Shown piece by piece: positions 8,504 to 20,031 of a DNA stretch of 64,000 nucleotides; the first letter of the stretch is position 1, and every line of letters starts with the position of its first letter. The translations under genes and the position numbers were made by a program. The notes under the pieces were generated by a model. That model was not told the DNA's origin. It worked only from the letters and a program-made list of their open reading frames with translations, and did not search any database. This DNA is from Streptomyces atroolivaceus (GTDB lineage Bacteria > Actinomycetota > Actinomycetes > Streptomycetales > Streptomycetaceae): assembly GCF_000717025.1 (NCBI RefSeq), contig NZ_JNXG01000002.1, positions 992,001 through 1,056,000 on the forward strand, read 5' to 3'.

Positions 8504-9367
8504 ATGACCGCGACATCCGTGGGCGCCCTGCTCCTCTGCCGGGCCGACCCCGAGACCGTACGGCCCGTGGCCCGCCTGCTGCGGGAGCGCATGCTGCTCG
8601 TGCCCTCCGGGGACGGCTGGAGTGTGCTCGTCCCCGAAGGGAAGCCCTGGCGGAAGGACGGCCACGAAGGCAGCGGAGGAACCCCGGCCGAAGGTGGTGC
8701 GGAGCCCGTCGACCGCGTCGTCGGCGGCTGGGCCACCGCACTCGCGGTGGGCTCCACCTGGCCGGTGCTCGCCCTGTGGTGGGACGGCGACAGGTCCGGC
8801 TACACCCTCGCCTCGGGCTTCCGCCGCCCGGTCGGCTACATCTGGCTCGCCGACGGGACCCCGGCCGCCGAGGAGGAGGCCATGCGGACGTCCGCCGTCC
8901 GGCTCGGCCTCGATCCCGTCCTGGACGTGCAGGCGCTGGAGGCCCTCACGCGCGTGGACCCGGATGCGGATGCCGACGCCCGGCTGCGCGGACTGCTCGC
9001 CGTACTCACCAGGGCCGGGGTGGACCTGCCGACCGGTCTCGCGCCGGGCGAGCCCGCCGACAGGCTCCGCTCGGTCGCCGGGATCCATCCGGAGGCGGAA
9101 CAGATCGAATGGGCCGGCCGGCTCGCTGCGGTGCGCGTCGAACTCGATGCCGTCGAGAGCGGCAGCCTCGGTCCCTGGGTGCGCGGCCCCAGGGCCCGCG
9201 CGGTGGCTGCGGCGCAGGTCGTCACGGGTCTGCCGCTGACCCTCTGGGGTGTCCGTCGGCGCAGCGGCGGCTGGATCGCCGCAGGCCTGGTCCTCCTCGT
9301 GCAGGGCCTGCTGGGGTTCGCGTACGACCGTGTCAGGGACACGGGCGAAGCAGGGGCCGGACGGTGA
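8504..9367 (+). CDS. Conserved hypothetical protein with C-terminal membrane segment
   Basis: A 287-residue protein of unknown function. The ATG at 8504 is used because the protein then begins MTATSVGALLLC, while an in-frame ATG 48 bp upstream has no ribosome site. The middle part (about residues 40-200) is soluble and Ala/Asp/Gly-rich, with no recognisable catalytic motif. A hydrophobic helix (WIAAGLVLLVQGLLGFAYD) lies close to the C-terminus, suggesting tail anchoring. It faces convergently toward the small minus-strand gene at 9376. No family could be assigned. Confidence 0.75.
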   Translation: MTATSVGALLLCRADPETVRPVARLLRERMLLVPSGDGWSVLVPEGKPWRKDGHEGSGGTPAEGGAEPVDRVVGGWATALAVGSTWPVLALWWDGDRSGYTLASGFRRPVGYIWLADGTPAAEEEAMRTSAVRLGLDPVLDVQALEALTRVDPDADADARLRGLLAVLTRAGVDLPTGLAPGEPADRLRSVAGIHPEAEQIEWAGRLAAVRVELDAVESGSLGPWVRGPRARAVAAAQVVTGLPLTLWGVRRRSGGWIAAGLVLLVQGLLGFAYDRVRDTGEAGAGR

Positions 9368-9375
9368 CTACTCGA

Positions 9376-9558
9376 CTACTCGTCTTCGTCTTCGTCGTCG
9401 AGCCGGGCCAGCCAGGTGGCGAGGCGCTCGACGGGAACCTCGAAGTCGGGGTTGAGGTCGACGAACGTACGGAGCTGCTCGGCGAGCCACTCGAAGGTGA
9501 CCTCCTCCTCGCCGCGCCGCTTCTCCAGTTCCTCGATGCCACGGTCCGTGAAGTACAT
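9376..9558 (-). CDS. Small acidic conserved protein (DUF6104-like)
   Basis: A 60-residue protein starting MYFTDRGIEELEKRRG and ending in an Asp/Glu tail (RLDDEDEDE). It matches my memory of a short Streptomyces family annotated DUF6104; the family assignment is not checked. It is predicted helical, without Cys or membrane segments. It lies downstream of the kgd terminator on the same strand and presumably has its own promoter in the 9559-9584 gap or is read through from kgd. Confidence 0.75.
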   Translation of the reverse strand: MYFTDRGIEELEKRRGEEEVTFEWLAEQLRTFVDLNPDFEVPVERLATWLARLDDEDEDE

Positions 9559-9584
9559 ACGACCAGAATAACGACGGCGGAAAG

Positions 9585-9629
9585 CCGGAGAGCCCGGCCC
9601 CGCGACAATCGCGGGGCCGGGCTCTCCGG
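9585..9629. terminator. Strong hairpin terminator after kgd
   Basis: Perfect 21-bp inverted repeat with a CAA loop (arms 9585-9605 and 9609-9629), 18 bp beyond the stop codon of the 2-oxoglutarate decarboxylase gene on the minus strand. It is long enough to stop transcription from either side. Confidence 0.85.
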
Positions 9630-9646
9630 CTGCGTACAGACGCTGA

Positions 9647-12600
9647 TCAGGCCTCGAAGACCTCGGCGACCAGCTGGGCCTGCTCGGCCTGGTGGCGCTT
9701 GGCCGAGCCGACCGCCGGGGACGAGCCGTGCGGACGCGAGATGCGCCGCAGGCGCTCACCGTGCGGGACGTCGGCGCCGACGGCCAGGTCCAGGTGGTCG
9801 ATCAGGTTGAGCGCGATGAACGGCCACGCACCCTGGTTCGCCGGCTCCTCCTGGGCCCAGAGGTACTTCTCGGCGTTCGGGTACTTGGCGATCTCGGCCT
9901 GGATCTCCGTACCCGGAAGCGGGTACAGACGCTCCAGACGGATGATCGCGGTCTCCGTGTCGCCCCGCTTCTCGCGCTCGGCGTCCAGGTCGTAGTAGAG
10001 CTTGCCGGACACGAACACGACCTTGCGGACCGCCTCGGCCTTGACCGTCTCGTCGCCGATCACCGGGCGGAAGCCGCCGGTGGTGAACTCCTCGACCTTC
10101 GACGCCGCCGCCTTGAGACGGAGCATCGACTTCGGTGTGAAGACGATCAGCGGCTTGTGGTGCGGGTTGTGCACCTGCCACCGCAGGAGGTGGAAGTAGT
10201 TCGACGGGAGGGTCGGCATCGCGACCGTCATGTTGTCCTGCGCGCACATCTGCAGGAAACGCTCCGGACGGGCGGACGAGTGGTCCGGGCCCTGGCCCTC
10301 GTAACCGTGCGGGAGGAGCAGGGTGACGCCGGACGTCTGCCCCCACTTCTGCTCCGCCGAGGAGATGAACTCGTCGACCACGGTCTGGGCACCGTTGACG
10401 AAGTCGCCGAACTGGGCCTCCCAGATCACCAGGGACTCCGGGCGGGCCAGCGAGTAGCCGTACTCGAAGCCCATCGCCGCGTACTCGCTGAGGAGCGAGT
10501 CGTAGACGTTGTAGCGGGCCTGGTCGTCGGAGAGGTAGAGCAGCGGGGTGTAGTCCTCGCCGGTCTTCTGGTCGACGAGAACGGCGTGACGCTGGCCGAA
10601 CGTGCCGCGGCGGGTGTCCTGGCCGGCGAGCCGGACCGGGGTGCCCTCCATCAGCAGCGAACCGATGGCGAGGGTCTCGCCCATGCCCCAGTCGATCGTG
10701 CCGTTCTCCACGGAGGCCGCACGGCGCTGCATCTGCGGCAGCAGACGCGGGTGCACGGTGATGCCGTCGGGGATGTTGACCTGCGACTCGGCGATCAGCT
10801 TCACGACCTCCGAGGTCACCGCGGTGGTCACGGCGACCGGGAACTCCGCCTGCACGTCCGGGACGTGCGGCTGGGACGGCGCCGAGGTGGCCTCGCGGAC
10901 CTCCGCGAACACCTTCTCCAGCTGGCCCTGGAAGTCCTGGAGCGCCTGCTCGGCCTCTTCCAGCGTGATGTCACCGCGACCGATGAGGGACTCGGTGTAC
11001 AGCTTGCGCACCGAGCGCTTCTTGTCGATCAGGGTGTACATCTGCGGGTTGGTGAACTCCGGGTTGTCGCCCTCGTTGTGACCGCGGCGGCGGTAGCAGA
11101 TGAGGTCGATGACGACGTCCTTGTTGAACGTCTGCCGGTACTCGAAGGCGAGCCGCGCCACGCGGACCACGGCCTCCGGGTCGTCGCCGTTGACGTGGAT
11201 GATCGGCGCCTCGATCATGCGTGCCACGTCGGTGGCGTACATCGAGGAGCGCGAGGACTCCGGGGCGGCGGTGAAGCCGACCTGGTTGTTGATCACCACG
11301 TGCACGGTGCCGCCGGTGCGGTAGCCGCGCAGCTGCGACATGTTGAGCGTCTCGGCGACGACGCCCTGGCCCGCGAAGGCCGCGTCGCCGTGGAGCGCGA
11401 CGGGCAGGACCGTGAAGTCGGTGCCGCCCTTGTTGATGATGTCCTGCTTGGCGCGGGCGATGCCCTCCAGGACCGGGTCGACCGCCTCCAGGTGCGAGGG
11501 GTTGGCGGCCAGCGAGACCTTGATCTGCTCACCGTCCAGGCCCGTGAAGGTGCCCTCGGCGCCCAGGTGGTACTTGACGTCGCCGGAGCCGTGCATCGAC
11601 CGCGGGTCGAGGTTGCCCTCGAACTCCCGGAAGATCTGCGCGTACGACTTGCCGACGATGTTCGCCAGCACGTTCAGCCGGCCGCGGTGGGCCATGCCGA
11701 TGACGACCTCGTCGAGGCGGGCCTCGGCGGCGGAGTCGATGACCGCGTCGAGCAGCGGGATGACGGACTCGCCGCCCTCCAGCGAGAAGCGCTTCTGGCC
11801 GACGTACTTGGTCTGCAGGAACGTCTCGAACGCCTCGGCGGCGTTGAGGCGGCGCAGGATCCGCAGCTGCTCCTCGCGCTCCGGAGCCGGGCGCGGACGC
11901 TCCACCCGGTCCTGGAGCCACTTGCGCTCCTTCGGCTCCTGGATGTGCATGAACTCGATGCCGGTGGTGCGGCAGTACGACTCACGCAGGACGCCGAGGA
12001 TGTCGCGGAGCTTCATCATCGTCTTGCCGGCGAAACCGCCGACCGCGAAGTCCCGCTCCAGGTCCCACAGGGTGAGGCCGTGCTCGGTGATGTCCAGGTC
12101 GGGGTGCTTGCGCTGGCGGTACTCCAGCGGGTCGGTGTCGGCCATCACGTGACCGCGGACCCGGTAGGAGTGGATCAGCTCGAAGACCCGCGCGGCCTTG
12201 GTGACGTCGTCGTCGTGCGAGGCGTCGATGTCCTTGAGCCAGCGGACCGGCTCGTAGGGGATGCGCAGCGCCTTGAAGATCTCGTCGTAGAAGTCGTTCT
12301 CGCCGAGCAGGAGCTGGGCCAGGACGCGGAGGAACTCTCCGGACGCGGCACCCTGGATGACCCGGTGGTCGTACGTCGAGGTCAGGGTCATGACCTTCGA
12401 GATGCCGAGCTTGTTCAGGGTGTCCTGCGAGGTGCCCTGGAACTCCGCCGGGTAGTCCATCGCGCCGACGCCCATGATGAGGCCCTGTCCGGGCATCAGG
12501 CGGGGCACCGAGTGAACGGTGCCGATGCCGCCGGGGTTGGTCAGCGAGGCGGTGACACCGGAGAAGTCGTCCATGCCGAGCTTGCCGACACGGGCACGGC

Positions 12601-13462
12601 GGACGATGTCCTCGTACGCCTGCCAGAACTCGAAGAAGTTGAGCGTCTCGGCCTTCTTGATGGCCGCGACGACGAGCTGGCGGTCGCCGTTCGGCTTCAC
12701 CAGGTCGATGGCCAGACCCAGGTTGACGTGCTCCGGCTTGACCAGGGTCGGCTTGCCGTCCTTCACCGCGAAGGAGTAGTTCATCGACGGCATGGCCTTG
12801 AGGGCCTGCACCATCGCGTACCCGATGAGGTGCGTGAAGGAGATCTTCCCGCCGCGGGCGCGCTTGAGGTGGTTGTTGATGACGATGCGGTTGTCGAAGA
12901 GCAGCTTCACCGGCACGGCGCGGACCGACGTGGCCGTCGGCAGCTCCAGCGAGGCGTTCATGTTCTTCGCGACGGCGGCGGACGGGCCGCGCAGCGTCAC
13001 GAACTCGGGGCCACCGGGGGCCTCGGCCGGCGCCTCCGCCTTCGCCTTCGCGGGAGCCGGGGCCGCCTTGGCGGGCTCGGCCTTCGCGGGGGCGGCGGGA
13101 GCCTTCGCGGGCGCTGCCGGGGCGGCGGCCGCGGGCTTGGCAGGGGCCGCGGGGGCCGCTGCCGGAGCCTGCGGCGCGGCCTGCGCCGGAGCGGTGTTGT
13201 TCGCGGCGGTGGCGGCCGGAGCCGGAGTCACCGCTCCCGCGGGTGCGGGGACGGGCTTGTCCGCCGTGCCGGACGTGCCCGGCTTGTAGTCGGCGAAGAA
13301 GTCCCACCAGGCACGGTCGACCGAATTGGGATCCTGGAGGTACTGCTGGTAGATCTCGTCGACGAGCCACTCATTGGGGCCGAAAGCGGCGGCCGGGTTG
13401 GACCCGGAGCCTGCTTCTTGATCGGTCGAGATGCTCGAGTTACTGGGGGACTGAGACGACAC
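9647..13462 (-). CDS. kgd: Multifunctional 2-oxoglutarate decarboxylase / dehydrogenase E1 with E2 domain
   Basis: A 1271-residue thiamine-dependent enzyme of the TCA cycle. The N-terminal E1 helix ([20 protein letters not shown]) is followed by a long Ala/Pro-rich flexible linker (about residues 50-160). Next comes an E2-type acyltransferase domain (including [14 protein letters not shown]) and then the E1 domain with [36 protein letters not shown] and a C-terminal transketolase-like half. This order is the actinobacterial Kgd/SucA architecture, which lacks a separate lipoyl E2. GTG at 13462 (SSQSPSNSS...) is preferred over an upstream ATG at 13513 because it fits the known family length. 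Monocistronic, with a 21-bp terminator hairpin downstream. Confidence 0.95.
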   Translation of the reverse strand: MSSQSPSNSSISTDQEAGSGSNPAAAFGPNEWLVDEIYQQYLQDPNSVDRAWWDFFADYKPGTSGTADKPVPAPAGAVTPAPAATAANNTAPAQAAPQAPAAAPAAPAKPAAAAPAAPAKAPAAPAKAEPAKAAPAPAKAKAEAPAEAPGGPEFVTLRGPSAAVAKNMNASLELPTATSVRAVPVKLLFDNRIVINNHLKRARGGKISFTHLIGYAMVQALKAMPSMNYSFAVKDGKPTLVKPEHVNLGLAIDLVKPNGDRQLVVAAIKKAETLNFFEFWQAYEDIVRRARVGKLGMDDFSGVTASLTNPGGIGTVHSVPRLMPGQGLIMGVGAMDYPAEFQGTSQDTLNKLGISKVMTLTSTYDHRVIQGAASGEFLRVLAQLLLGENDFYDEIFKALRIPYEPVRWLKDIDASHDDDVTKAARVFELIHSYRVRGHVMADTDPLEYRQRKHPDLDITEHGLTLWDLERDFAVGGFAGKTMMKLRDILGVLRESYCRTTGIEFMHIQEPKERKWLQDRVERPRPAPEREEQLRILRRLNAAEAFETFLQTKYVGQKRFSLEGGESVIPLLDAVIDSAAEARLDEVVIGMAHRGRLNVLANIVGKSYAQIFREFEGNLDPRSMHGSGDVKYHLGAEGTFTGLDGEQIKVSLAANPSHLEAVDPVLEGIARAKQDIINKGGTDFTVLPVALHGDAAFAGQGVVAETLNMSQLRGYRTGGTVHVVINNQVGFTAAPESSRSSMYATDVARMIEAPIIHVNGDDPEAVVRVARLAFEYRQTFNKDVVIDLICYRRRGHNEGDNPEFTNPQMYTLIDKKRSVRKLYTESLIGRGDITLEEAEQALQDFQGQLEKVFAEVREATSAPSQPHVPDVQAEFPVAVTTAVTSEVVKLIAESQVNIPDGITVHPRLLPQMQRRAASVENGTIDWGMGETLAIGSLLMEGTPVRLAGQDTRRGTFGQRHAVLVDQKTGEDYTPLLYLSDDQARYNVYDSLLSEYAAMGFEYGYSLARPESLVIWEAQFGDFVNGAQTVVDEFISSAEQKWGQTSGVTLLLPHGYEGQGPDHSSARPERFLQMCAQDNMTVAMPTLPSNYFHLLRWQVHNPHHKPLIVFTPKSMLRLKAAASKVEEFTTGGFRPVIGDETVKAEAVRKVVFVSGKLYYDLDAEREKRGDTETAIIRLERLYPLPGTEIQAEIAKYPNAEKYLWAQEEPANQGAWPFIALNLIDHLDLAVGADVPHGERLRRISRPHGSSPAVGSAKRHQAEQAQLVAEVFEA

Positions 13463-13721
13463 GGCGGCAACCGCCCTCTTCCGCTTCACAAGGTGATGGA
13501 CAGCGGAAATCAAGGCTACGCCTCCCGAGCCGTTACGTGCAGGCCGGGCCGGTCTTCGTCGTGCACATCACATCGGAAGCCGGGTTTCGGCGCATGAAAT
13601 GGCGGGAAACAAGCAGGGTTCCACTGCCCTTCGGTACGCGAGGCCAGTGCTACGGCCCCCTGGACCGTATCTCTTTCCCGGGCGCGAAGGAGAAACGGGG
13701 CCTTCCGCTTCGAACGCAGGG

Positions 13722-14794
13722 TCAACCGTGCATCTGCGCGATCCCCGGAAGAGTGACCTGGATTCGGCATCCCCGGGCGGATTCGGCCACCCCGATACGG
13801 CCGCCGTGCAGATCCACCGCCCAGCGGGCGATCGCGAGACCGAGCCCCGTGCCGCCGTCGCTGCCCGGGCCGTGCGGGGACGGCGCCTGGCCGCGGTTGA
13901 AGCGCTCGAAGACCCGGTGACGCTCCGCCTCCGGGATGCCGGGCCCCTCGTCGATGACCTCCAGCTCCAGCGACTCGGGGTGCTCCCCGCGCCGCGCCAG
14001 CACCGTGACCCGGCCGTGGGGAGGGCTGTGCTTGACGGCGTTGTCGATCAGGTTGGCGACCACCTGGTGCAGGCGTTCCGCGTCCGCGTGCGCCGTCAGC
14101 TCGGGCGGCGAGACGTCGAGATGCAGATGGACGTCGGTGCGGGAGTGGTTGCCCGAGCCGGAGGACAGCCGGCGCTGCGCGGACGCGAGGTTCGCTTCCT
14201 TCAGCACGCCCGACAGATACGGCCAGACCTCGAAGCGGCGCGCCTTGATCGTCACCACACCGTTGTCCAGCCGGGAGAGGTCCAGCAGGGTCTCCACCAG
14301 CCGGCCCAGGCGTTCGGTCTGTTTCAGTGCCGTACGCATCGTCTCGGGATCCGCGGCGGACACCCCGTCCACCACGTTCTCCAGTACGGCTCTGAGCGCC
14401 GCGATCGGGGTGCGCAGCTCATGGGAGACGTTGGCCACCAACTCCTTGCGGTGCCGGTCCTCCGCCTCCAGATCGTCCGCCATGCGGTTGATCGTCTGTG
14501 CCAGGTCGCCGAGCTCGTCCCGCCGCCCGGCGCCGCTCACCCGTCGCGTGTAGTCGCCGTGCGAGATGGACCGCGCGACGGCGCGCATCTCGTCCAGCGG
14601 CGCGGTCAGACCGTGAGCCACGAACTGGGTGATCAGCAGCGTGGCGATCACCGAGAAGACCGTGATGAACCGGAACTCGGTCCTGGTCCGCAGAGCGACG
14701 ATCAGGAGTCCGGTCGTGATGAACACGGAGATCACCACGAGCGCGCCCAGTTTGGCCTTGATCGAGAAGGGCCGCAGTCCGGAGCCGGGCCGGG

Positions 14795-14798
<4 letters not shown>
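13722..14798 (-). CDS. Two-component sensor histidine kinase
   Basis: A 358-residue membrane kinase. Two hydrophobic helices at about residues 15-65 have almost no extracytoplasmic loop, so sensing is probably intramembrane. A HAMP domain follows (LTAPLDEMRAVARSISHGDYTRRV), then the HisKA box with phospho-acceptor His in NVSHELRTPIAALRAVLENV. The ATPase domain has N box NLIDNAVKHSP, G1 DEGPGIP, and G2 GGTGLGLAIARWAVD. Its ATG overlaps the stop of the response-regulator gene (ATGA), so the two are coupled. The signal is unknown. Confidence 0.93.
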
Positions 14799-15532
<734 letters not shown>

Positions 15533-15764
15533 CGCCCCGCCCCTGCCCGTTCTCACGGAGGCCATTCCCCCGGAGGCACGGTTATCGCTTGTGGATTTCG
15601 TCGGTGATCCCTTGTGCCGCTCAGCAGCGTAAAGGCAGAGGACGCCTCTCGGCTACGCAGGGTGTTGTCCGTCGTGAAGGAGTTACCCGCGGGAAGGAGA
15701 CGGATCGGCGGACTTGTGGCACCTGATCCATGGTGGGGCAGAGATGTGCGTACCGGGTGGGGGT

Positions 15765-16448
15765 TCAGTGGTCCCGGAGTGCGAGATGGACCACGTCCGG
15801 AACACCTCGGGCAACCGCTACTTCTTCGGTCCTTACTGCGTGGAATCCGGCATTCCGCAACGCCGCCTCGAAGTCGGCGGAGGGTCGCGCGGACCATACG
15901 GCGAGGACTCCGCCGGGCGTCAGACGCGCGCGGCAGGCCGCGAGACCGGCGGGCGAATAGAGGCTCTCGTTGTCCTGGGTCACGGTCCAGTCGGGGCCGT
16001 TGTCGATGTCCAGGCACAGTGCGTCGTAACGCTCCGTGGTCGTGCGGAGGTGGGCGACGAGGTCCGCGCGGAGGATCCCGGTCCGCGGGTCGGCGAGCGC
16101 CGGCCCGGAGATCCGGCCGAGCGGTCCGGCGAGGTGCCAGTCCACGACGGCCTGCTCCCGCTCGACGACCTCGATCCTGCCCCAGCGCGGCTCGGTGGCG
16201 GCCCGCACCAGTGAGAACCCGACGCCGAGCCCGCCGATCAGCACCGACGGGTCCGGCCGTCCGGCGGGCAGGGCGGCGAGCGCCGCGTCGACCAGCAGCC
16301 GTTCGGACCGCCCGTCGGAGGTGTCCATCAGGAAGCAGCCGTTGGCGATGATCTCGAAGTGGTCGCCGCGCTCGCGCAGGACGACTTCACCGAACGGTCC
16401 TTCACGTCGGTCGAGAACGACGGGGAGGCGGGCATCTGTGGCGGTCAT
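15765..16448 (-). CDS. Spermidine-synthase-like (SpeE fold) methyltransferase-family protein
   Basis: A 227-residue protein with the SpeE-type Rossmann fold. Visible are the substrate-loop segment FEIIANGCFLMDTSDGRSERLL, the nucleotide-binding loop VLIGGLGVGFSLV, the acidic residue after strand 2 (IEVVEREQAVVDWH) and YDALCLDIDNGPDW. It is shorter than true spermidine synthases and lacks their N-terminal beta domain. It could be a transferase using SAM or decarboxylated SAM, but the substrate is not predictable. The start at 16448 gives MTATDARLPVVLDRREG. Confidence 0.8.
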   Translation of the reverse strand: MTATDARLPVVLDRREGPFGEVVLRERGDHFEIIANGCFLMDTSDGRSERLLVDAALAALPAGRPDPSVLIGGLGVGFSLVRAATEPRWGRIEVVEREQAVVDWHLAGPLGRISGPALADPRTGILRADLVAHLRTTTERYDALCLDIDNGPDWTVTQDNESLYSPAGLAACRARLTPGGVLAVWSARPSADFEAALRNAGFHAVRTEEVAVARGVPDVVHLALRDH

Positions 16449-16537
16449 GAGCACGATCTCCGGTAGGCGGGGCGGTCTTTCACAGCCGTCCATTTTCCCC
16501 CGCCGCCGGGCACCGGTGCCAGTGGATTCCCGAGGTG

Positions 16538-17377
16538 TCACCCTCCGGGCCGGGGTGCCTTCGTCCCGTGGACACGAGTGTACTCGGCGGCCAGCCAGGG
16601 GCCCAGGTCCTCGATGAGCCCGGCGAGTCCGGCAGGATCCGGCGAGGGCGTCCGCGCCGTGTCCGCGGCCGCCCGGACCTGTGCGACGCGTTCCGGATGA
16701 TCCGGGTAGAAGCGCGCGAACAGTTCGGCGGACCTGTGCAGATCACTCGTCCAGCCGCCCCAGCGCGGCATGACCAGCGTGAACGCCGACCGGACGAGGC
16801 GACGCGCGACGCGCCGGCTCAGCCGCAGGCGCGCCTCGTCGGTGGCGGCACCGGCCGCGAGGGCGCGCCAGTGGGGGAGCGTGGGCGTCAGGTCGCCGTT
16901 CGTCTCACGGGCGAGGAGCGACGTGGGGCGGTAGCGCGGCAGGTGCGCGGCGAGGTCCTCGCCCAGCAGCGGGGTACAGAGGCAGGCGACGAAGAACCCG
17001 AAGTCGTCGCGCTCCGCCTCGCTGAGCACGGCGCGGGCGGAGGAGAGGAGCAGGCCCACTCCGTCGATCACGCCGAAGGCGGCGTCCAGGGCGGCCCCCA
17101 CCCCGTCCGCCGCCACCCGGTCCGCGTCGGTGGGCTCGTCGTGGAGGACCACCAGCAGGTCCAGGTCCGACCTGCCGGGAATGGCCGTGCCCCTCGGGAT
17201 GCTGCCGTAGAGGTAGGCGCTGTGCAGCCGTGCGGGGCCGAAGGTGTCGGCGAGGCGGACACGGGCCGCCTCGACCACCGGGGCGAAGCCGGTCTGTACG
17301 AGGCCGGCCGCGCCCTCCCGTCTGATCGTCCCGTCCGCCGCGAGCCCCCGGTCCTCGGTGCCGGTCTCTGCGCTCAT
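16538..17377 (-). CDS. Nucleotidyltransferase-domain protein
   Basis: A 279-residue protein with a Pol-beta-type nucleotidyltransferase motif YLYGSIPRGTAIPGRSDLDL, where GS and DxD supply the metal-binding core (about residues 53-72). A helical C-terminal region (SRRVARRLVRSAFTLVMPRWGGWTSDL) resembles the antibiotic adenylyltransferase/HEPN-like helical domain. It could nucleotidylate a small molecule, nucleic acid end or protein; the target is unknown. ATG at 17377 is the best-supported start. Its promoter faces lon across 130 bp. Confidence 0.85.
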   Translation of the reverse strand: MSAETGTEDRGLAADGTIRREGAAGLVQTGFAPVVEAARVRLADTFGPARLHSAYLYGSIPRGTAIPGRSDLDLLVVLHDEPTDADRVAADGVGAALDAAFGVIDGVGLLLSSARAVLSEAERDDFGFFVACLCTPLLGEDLAAHLPRYRPTSLLARETNGDLTPTLPHWRALAAGAATDEARLRLSRRVARRLVRSAFTLVMPRWGGWTSDLHRSAELFARFYPDHPERVAQVRAAADTARTPSPDPAGLAGLIEDLGPWLAAEYTRVHGTKAPRPGG

Positions 17378-17465
17378 GGGGTGGAGTTTCGCAGGCGGGG
17401 GACCGGTGACGCCCTTGATCGCTGAGAGCGAACAGCAGGTGGGGAACATTCGAGGGCTCACAAGC

Positions 17466-17486
17466 ATTGAGTCCACATAGCTCAAC
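17466..17486. promoter_or_regulatory. HAIR-like HspR operator upstream of lon
   Basis: The sequence ATTGAGT-N7-GCTCAAC matches the HspR-associated inverted repeat consensus CTTGAGT-N7-ACTCAAG at TTGAGT and CTCAA with the correct 7-bp spacer. It ends 21 bp before the lon ATG. HspR repression of lon is established in Streptomyces; the site here is read by eye. Confidence 0.8.
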
Positions 17487-17507
17487 TTGCCTGCCGAAGG
17501 GGAGATC

Positions 17508-19937
17508 ATGACTGCTGAGTCCAAGGCGTCCCAGGCGTTCACGCCGGTCGACCTGCCTGTGCTGCCGCTCGACGACGAGGTCGTGCTGCCCGGAATGGTG
17601 GTGCCGCTCGACCTGTCGGACGCGGAGGTGCGCGCCGCCGTGGAGGCCGCACAGGCCGTCGCGCGGACCGGGGGCGGCAAGCCCGAGGTCCTTCTCGTGC
17701 CGCGTGTCGACGGGAACTACACCGGGACCGGCGTCCTGGGCACCGTCGAGCAGGTCGGACGGCTGTCGGACGGAGATCCGGGCGCCCTCATCAGGGCCCG
17801 TGACCGGGTGCGGATCGGAGCCGGGACCAGTGGGCCCGGCAACGCGCTGTGGGTGGAGGGCACGCGGATCGACGTATCCCTGCCCGATCCCGTCCCCGGT
17901 GCCGCAGCCGAACTCGCCAAGGAGTACAAGGCCCTTGCGACGAGCTGGCTGAAGAAGCGCGGAGCCTGGCAGGTCGTGGACCGGGTCCAGCAGATCGAGG
18001 ACATCTCCGCCCTCGCCGACAACTCCGGCTACTCGCCCTTCCTCACCACCGCCCAGAAGGTCCAGCTGCTGGAGACCGCCGACCCGGTCGCCCGCCTGAG
18101 GCTGGCCGTCCAGTGGCTCGGCGAGCACCTCGCCGAGCAGGACGTGGCCGAGTCGATCGCCAAGGACGTGCAGGAGGGCGTGGACAAGCAGCAGCGCGAA
18201 TTCCTGCTGCGGCGCCAGCTCGACGCCGTCCGCAAGGAGCTCTCCGAGCTCAACGGCGACCCGGAGGACGAGTCCGACGACTACCGGGCCCGTGTCGAGG
18301 CCGCCGACCTGCCCGAGCACGTCCGCGAGGCCGCGCTCAAGGAGGTCGAGAAGCTGGAACGCGCCTCCGACCAGAGCCCCGAGGGGTCCTGGATCCGGAC
18401 CTGGCTGGACACGGTCCTCGAACTGCCTTGGACCGAGCGGACCGAGGACGCCTACGACATCAAGGGCGCCCAGGAGATCCTCGACGCCGAACACGCGGGT
18501 CTGCAGGACGTGAAGGAACGCATCACCGAATACCTCGCGGTACGCAAGCGCCGTGCGGACCGGGGGCTCGGTGTGGTCGGTGGCCGGCGCGGCGGCGCCG
18601 TGCTGGCACTGGTCGGCCCGCCCGGAGTGGGCAAGACCTCGCTCGGCGAGTCCGTCGCGCACGCCATGGGGCGCAAGTTCGTCCGGGTGGCGCTCGGCGG
18701 CGTCCGGGACGAGGCGGAGATCCGGGGCCACCGGCGTACGTACGTCGGCGCGCTGCCGGGGCGCATCGTCCGGGCGATCAAGGAGGCCGGTTCGATGAAC
18801 CCGGTCGTCCTGCTCGACGAGATCGACAAGGTCGGTTCGGACTTCCGGGGCGACCCGGCGGCCGCCCTGCTCGAAGTGCTCGACCCGGCCCAGAACCACA
18901 CCTTCCGCGACCACTACCTGGAGGTCGAACTCGACCTCAGCGACGTCGTGTTCCTGGCCACGGCCAACGTCCTCGAAGCCATCCCGGAGGCCCTGCTCGA
19001 CCGCATGGAGCTGGTCACTCTGGACGGCTACACCGAGGACGAGAAGGTCGTCATCGCCCGTGACCACCTGCTCCCGCGTCAGCTGGAGCGGGCCGGTCTG
19101 GAGAAGGACGAGGTAGGCCTCGACGAGTCGGCGCTGCGCAAGCTGGCCGGTGAGTACACCCGTGAGGCCGGGGTGCGGAACCTGGAGCGGTCCGTCGCGC
19201 GGCTGCTCCGCAAGGTCGCGGCCCAGCACGAACTCGGCGAGAGGGAGCTGCCGTTCACGGTTTCCGAACAGGACCTGCGGGGTCTGATCGGCCGGCCGCA
19301 CCATGTGCCGGAGTCCGCCCAGGACCCGGCCGAGCGCCGCACCGCGGTGCCGGGTGTGGCCACCGGGCTCGCGGTGACCGGAGCGGGTGGTGACGTGCTG
19401 TTCGTGGAGGCGTCGCTGGCCGACCCGGAGACCGGGGCGTCCGGACTCACCCTCACCGGGCAGCTCGGCGACGTGATGAAGGAGTCCGCCCAGATCGCCC
19501 TGAGTTTCCTGCGCTCGCACGGCGCGGAGCTGGAGCTTCCGGTCGCGGACCTGAAGGACCGGGGCACGCACATCCACTTCCCTGCGGGCGCGGTCCCCAA
19601 GGACGGGCCGAGCGCGGGCATCACCATGACGACGGCGCTCGCCTCCCTGCTCTCGGGCCGGCTCGTCCGGACGGACGTGGCCATGACCGGGGAGGTGTCG
19701 CTGACCGGGCGGGTGCTCCCGATCGGCGGTCTGAAGCAGAAGCTGCTGGCCGCGCACCGGGCCGGCATCACCACCGTGGTGATCCCCAAGCGCAACGAGG
19801 CCGACCTGGACGATGTCCCGGCCGAGGTCCTCGACACGCTGGAGGTCCACCCGGTGACCGATGTCCGCCAGGTGCTGGAGATCGCGCTCGCCCCGGCCTC
19901 GGCCAGGGCGCAGGAAAGGATCCCGGCCGCCGCGTAG
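17508..19937 (+). CDS. lon: ATP-dependent protease Lon
   Basis: An 809-residue cytosolic protease. Domains in order: N-terminal substrate-recognition domain ([19 protein letters not shown]), coiled region ([20 protein letters not shown]), AAA domain with Walker [10 protein letters not shown], Walker [10 protein letters not shown], and a proteolytic domain with catalytic Ser in [10 protein letters not shown] and catalytic Lys in [17 protein letters not shown] at 17508 is preceded by GGGGAG. Transcription is likely repressed by HspR through the HAIR element just upstream. A hairpin terminator follows. Confidence 0.97.
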   Translation: MTAESKASQAFTPVDLPVLPLDDEVVLPGMVVPLDLSDAEVRAAVEAAQAVARTGGGKPEVLLVPRVDGNYTGTGVLGTVEQVGRLSDGDPGALIRARDRVRIGAGTSGPGNALWVEGTRIDVSLPDPVPGAAAELAKEYKALATSWLKKRGAWQVVDRVQQIEDISALADNSGYSPFLTTAQKVQLLETADPVARLRLAVQWLGEHLAEQDVAESIAKDVQEGVDKQQREFLLRRQLDAVRKELSELNGDPEDESDDYRARVEAADLPEHVREAALKEVEKLERASDQSPEGSWIRTWLDTVLELPWTERTEDAYDIKGAQEILDAEHAGLQDVKERITEYLAVRKRRADRGLGVVGGRRGGAVLALVGPPGVGKTSLGESVAHAMGRKFVRVALGGVRDEAEIRGHRRTYVGALPGRIVRAIKEAGSMNPVVLLDEIDKVGSDFRGDPAAALLEVLDPAQNHTFRDHYLEVELDLSDVVFLATANVLEAIPEALLDRMELVTLDGYTEDEKVVIARDHLLPRQLERAGLEKDEVGLDESALRKLAGEYTREAGVRNLERSVARLLRKVAAQHELGERELPFTVSEQDLRGLIGRPHHVPESAQDPAERRTAVPGVATGLAVTGAGGDVLFVEASLADPETGASGLTLTGQLGDVMKESAQIALSFLRSHGAELELPVADLKDRGTHIHFPAGAVPKDGPSAGITMTTALASLLSGRLVRTDVAMTGEVSLTGRVLPIGGLKQKLLAAHRAGITTVVIPKRNEADLDDVPAEVLDTLEVHPVTDVRQVLEIALAPASARAQERIPAAA

Positions 19938-19983
19938 GCGTCATGCTGTGACGGGCGTGGCATCACGCCGACGGCCGGTAGGG

Positions 19984-20013
19984 CGGCCCGTCTTCCTCAG
20001 GGGAGGCGGGCCG
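19984..20013. terminator. Hairpin terminator between convergent lon and deacetylase genes
   Basis: Inverted repeat CGGCCCG-T-CT-T-CC / GG-G-AG-G-CGGGCCG with a TCAG loop, two G-T wobbles, centred at about 19998. It sits between two converging genes and can serve both. Confidence 0.65.
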
Positions 20014-20031
20014 TTCCGTGTGCGGGCCGGC

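Noticed and set aside
9692..13597. 1301-codon frame on the strand opposite kgd
   Set aside because: Mirror of a highly biased gene; the real enzyme is unmistakable on the minus strand.
16905..19850. 981-codon frame opposite lon
   Set aside because: Shadow of lon; no ribosome site and no domain.
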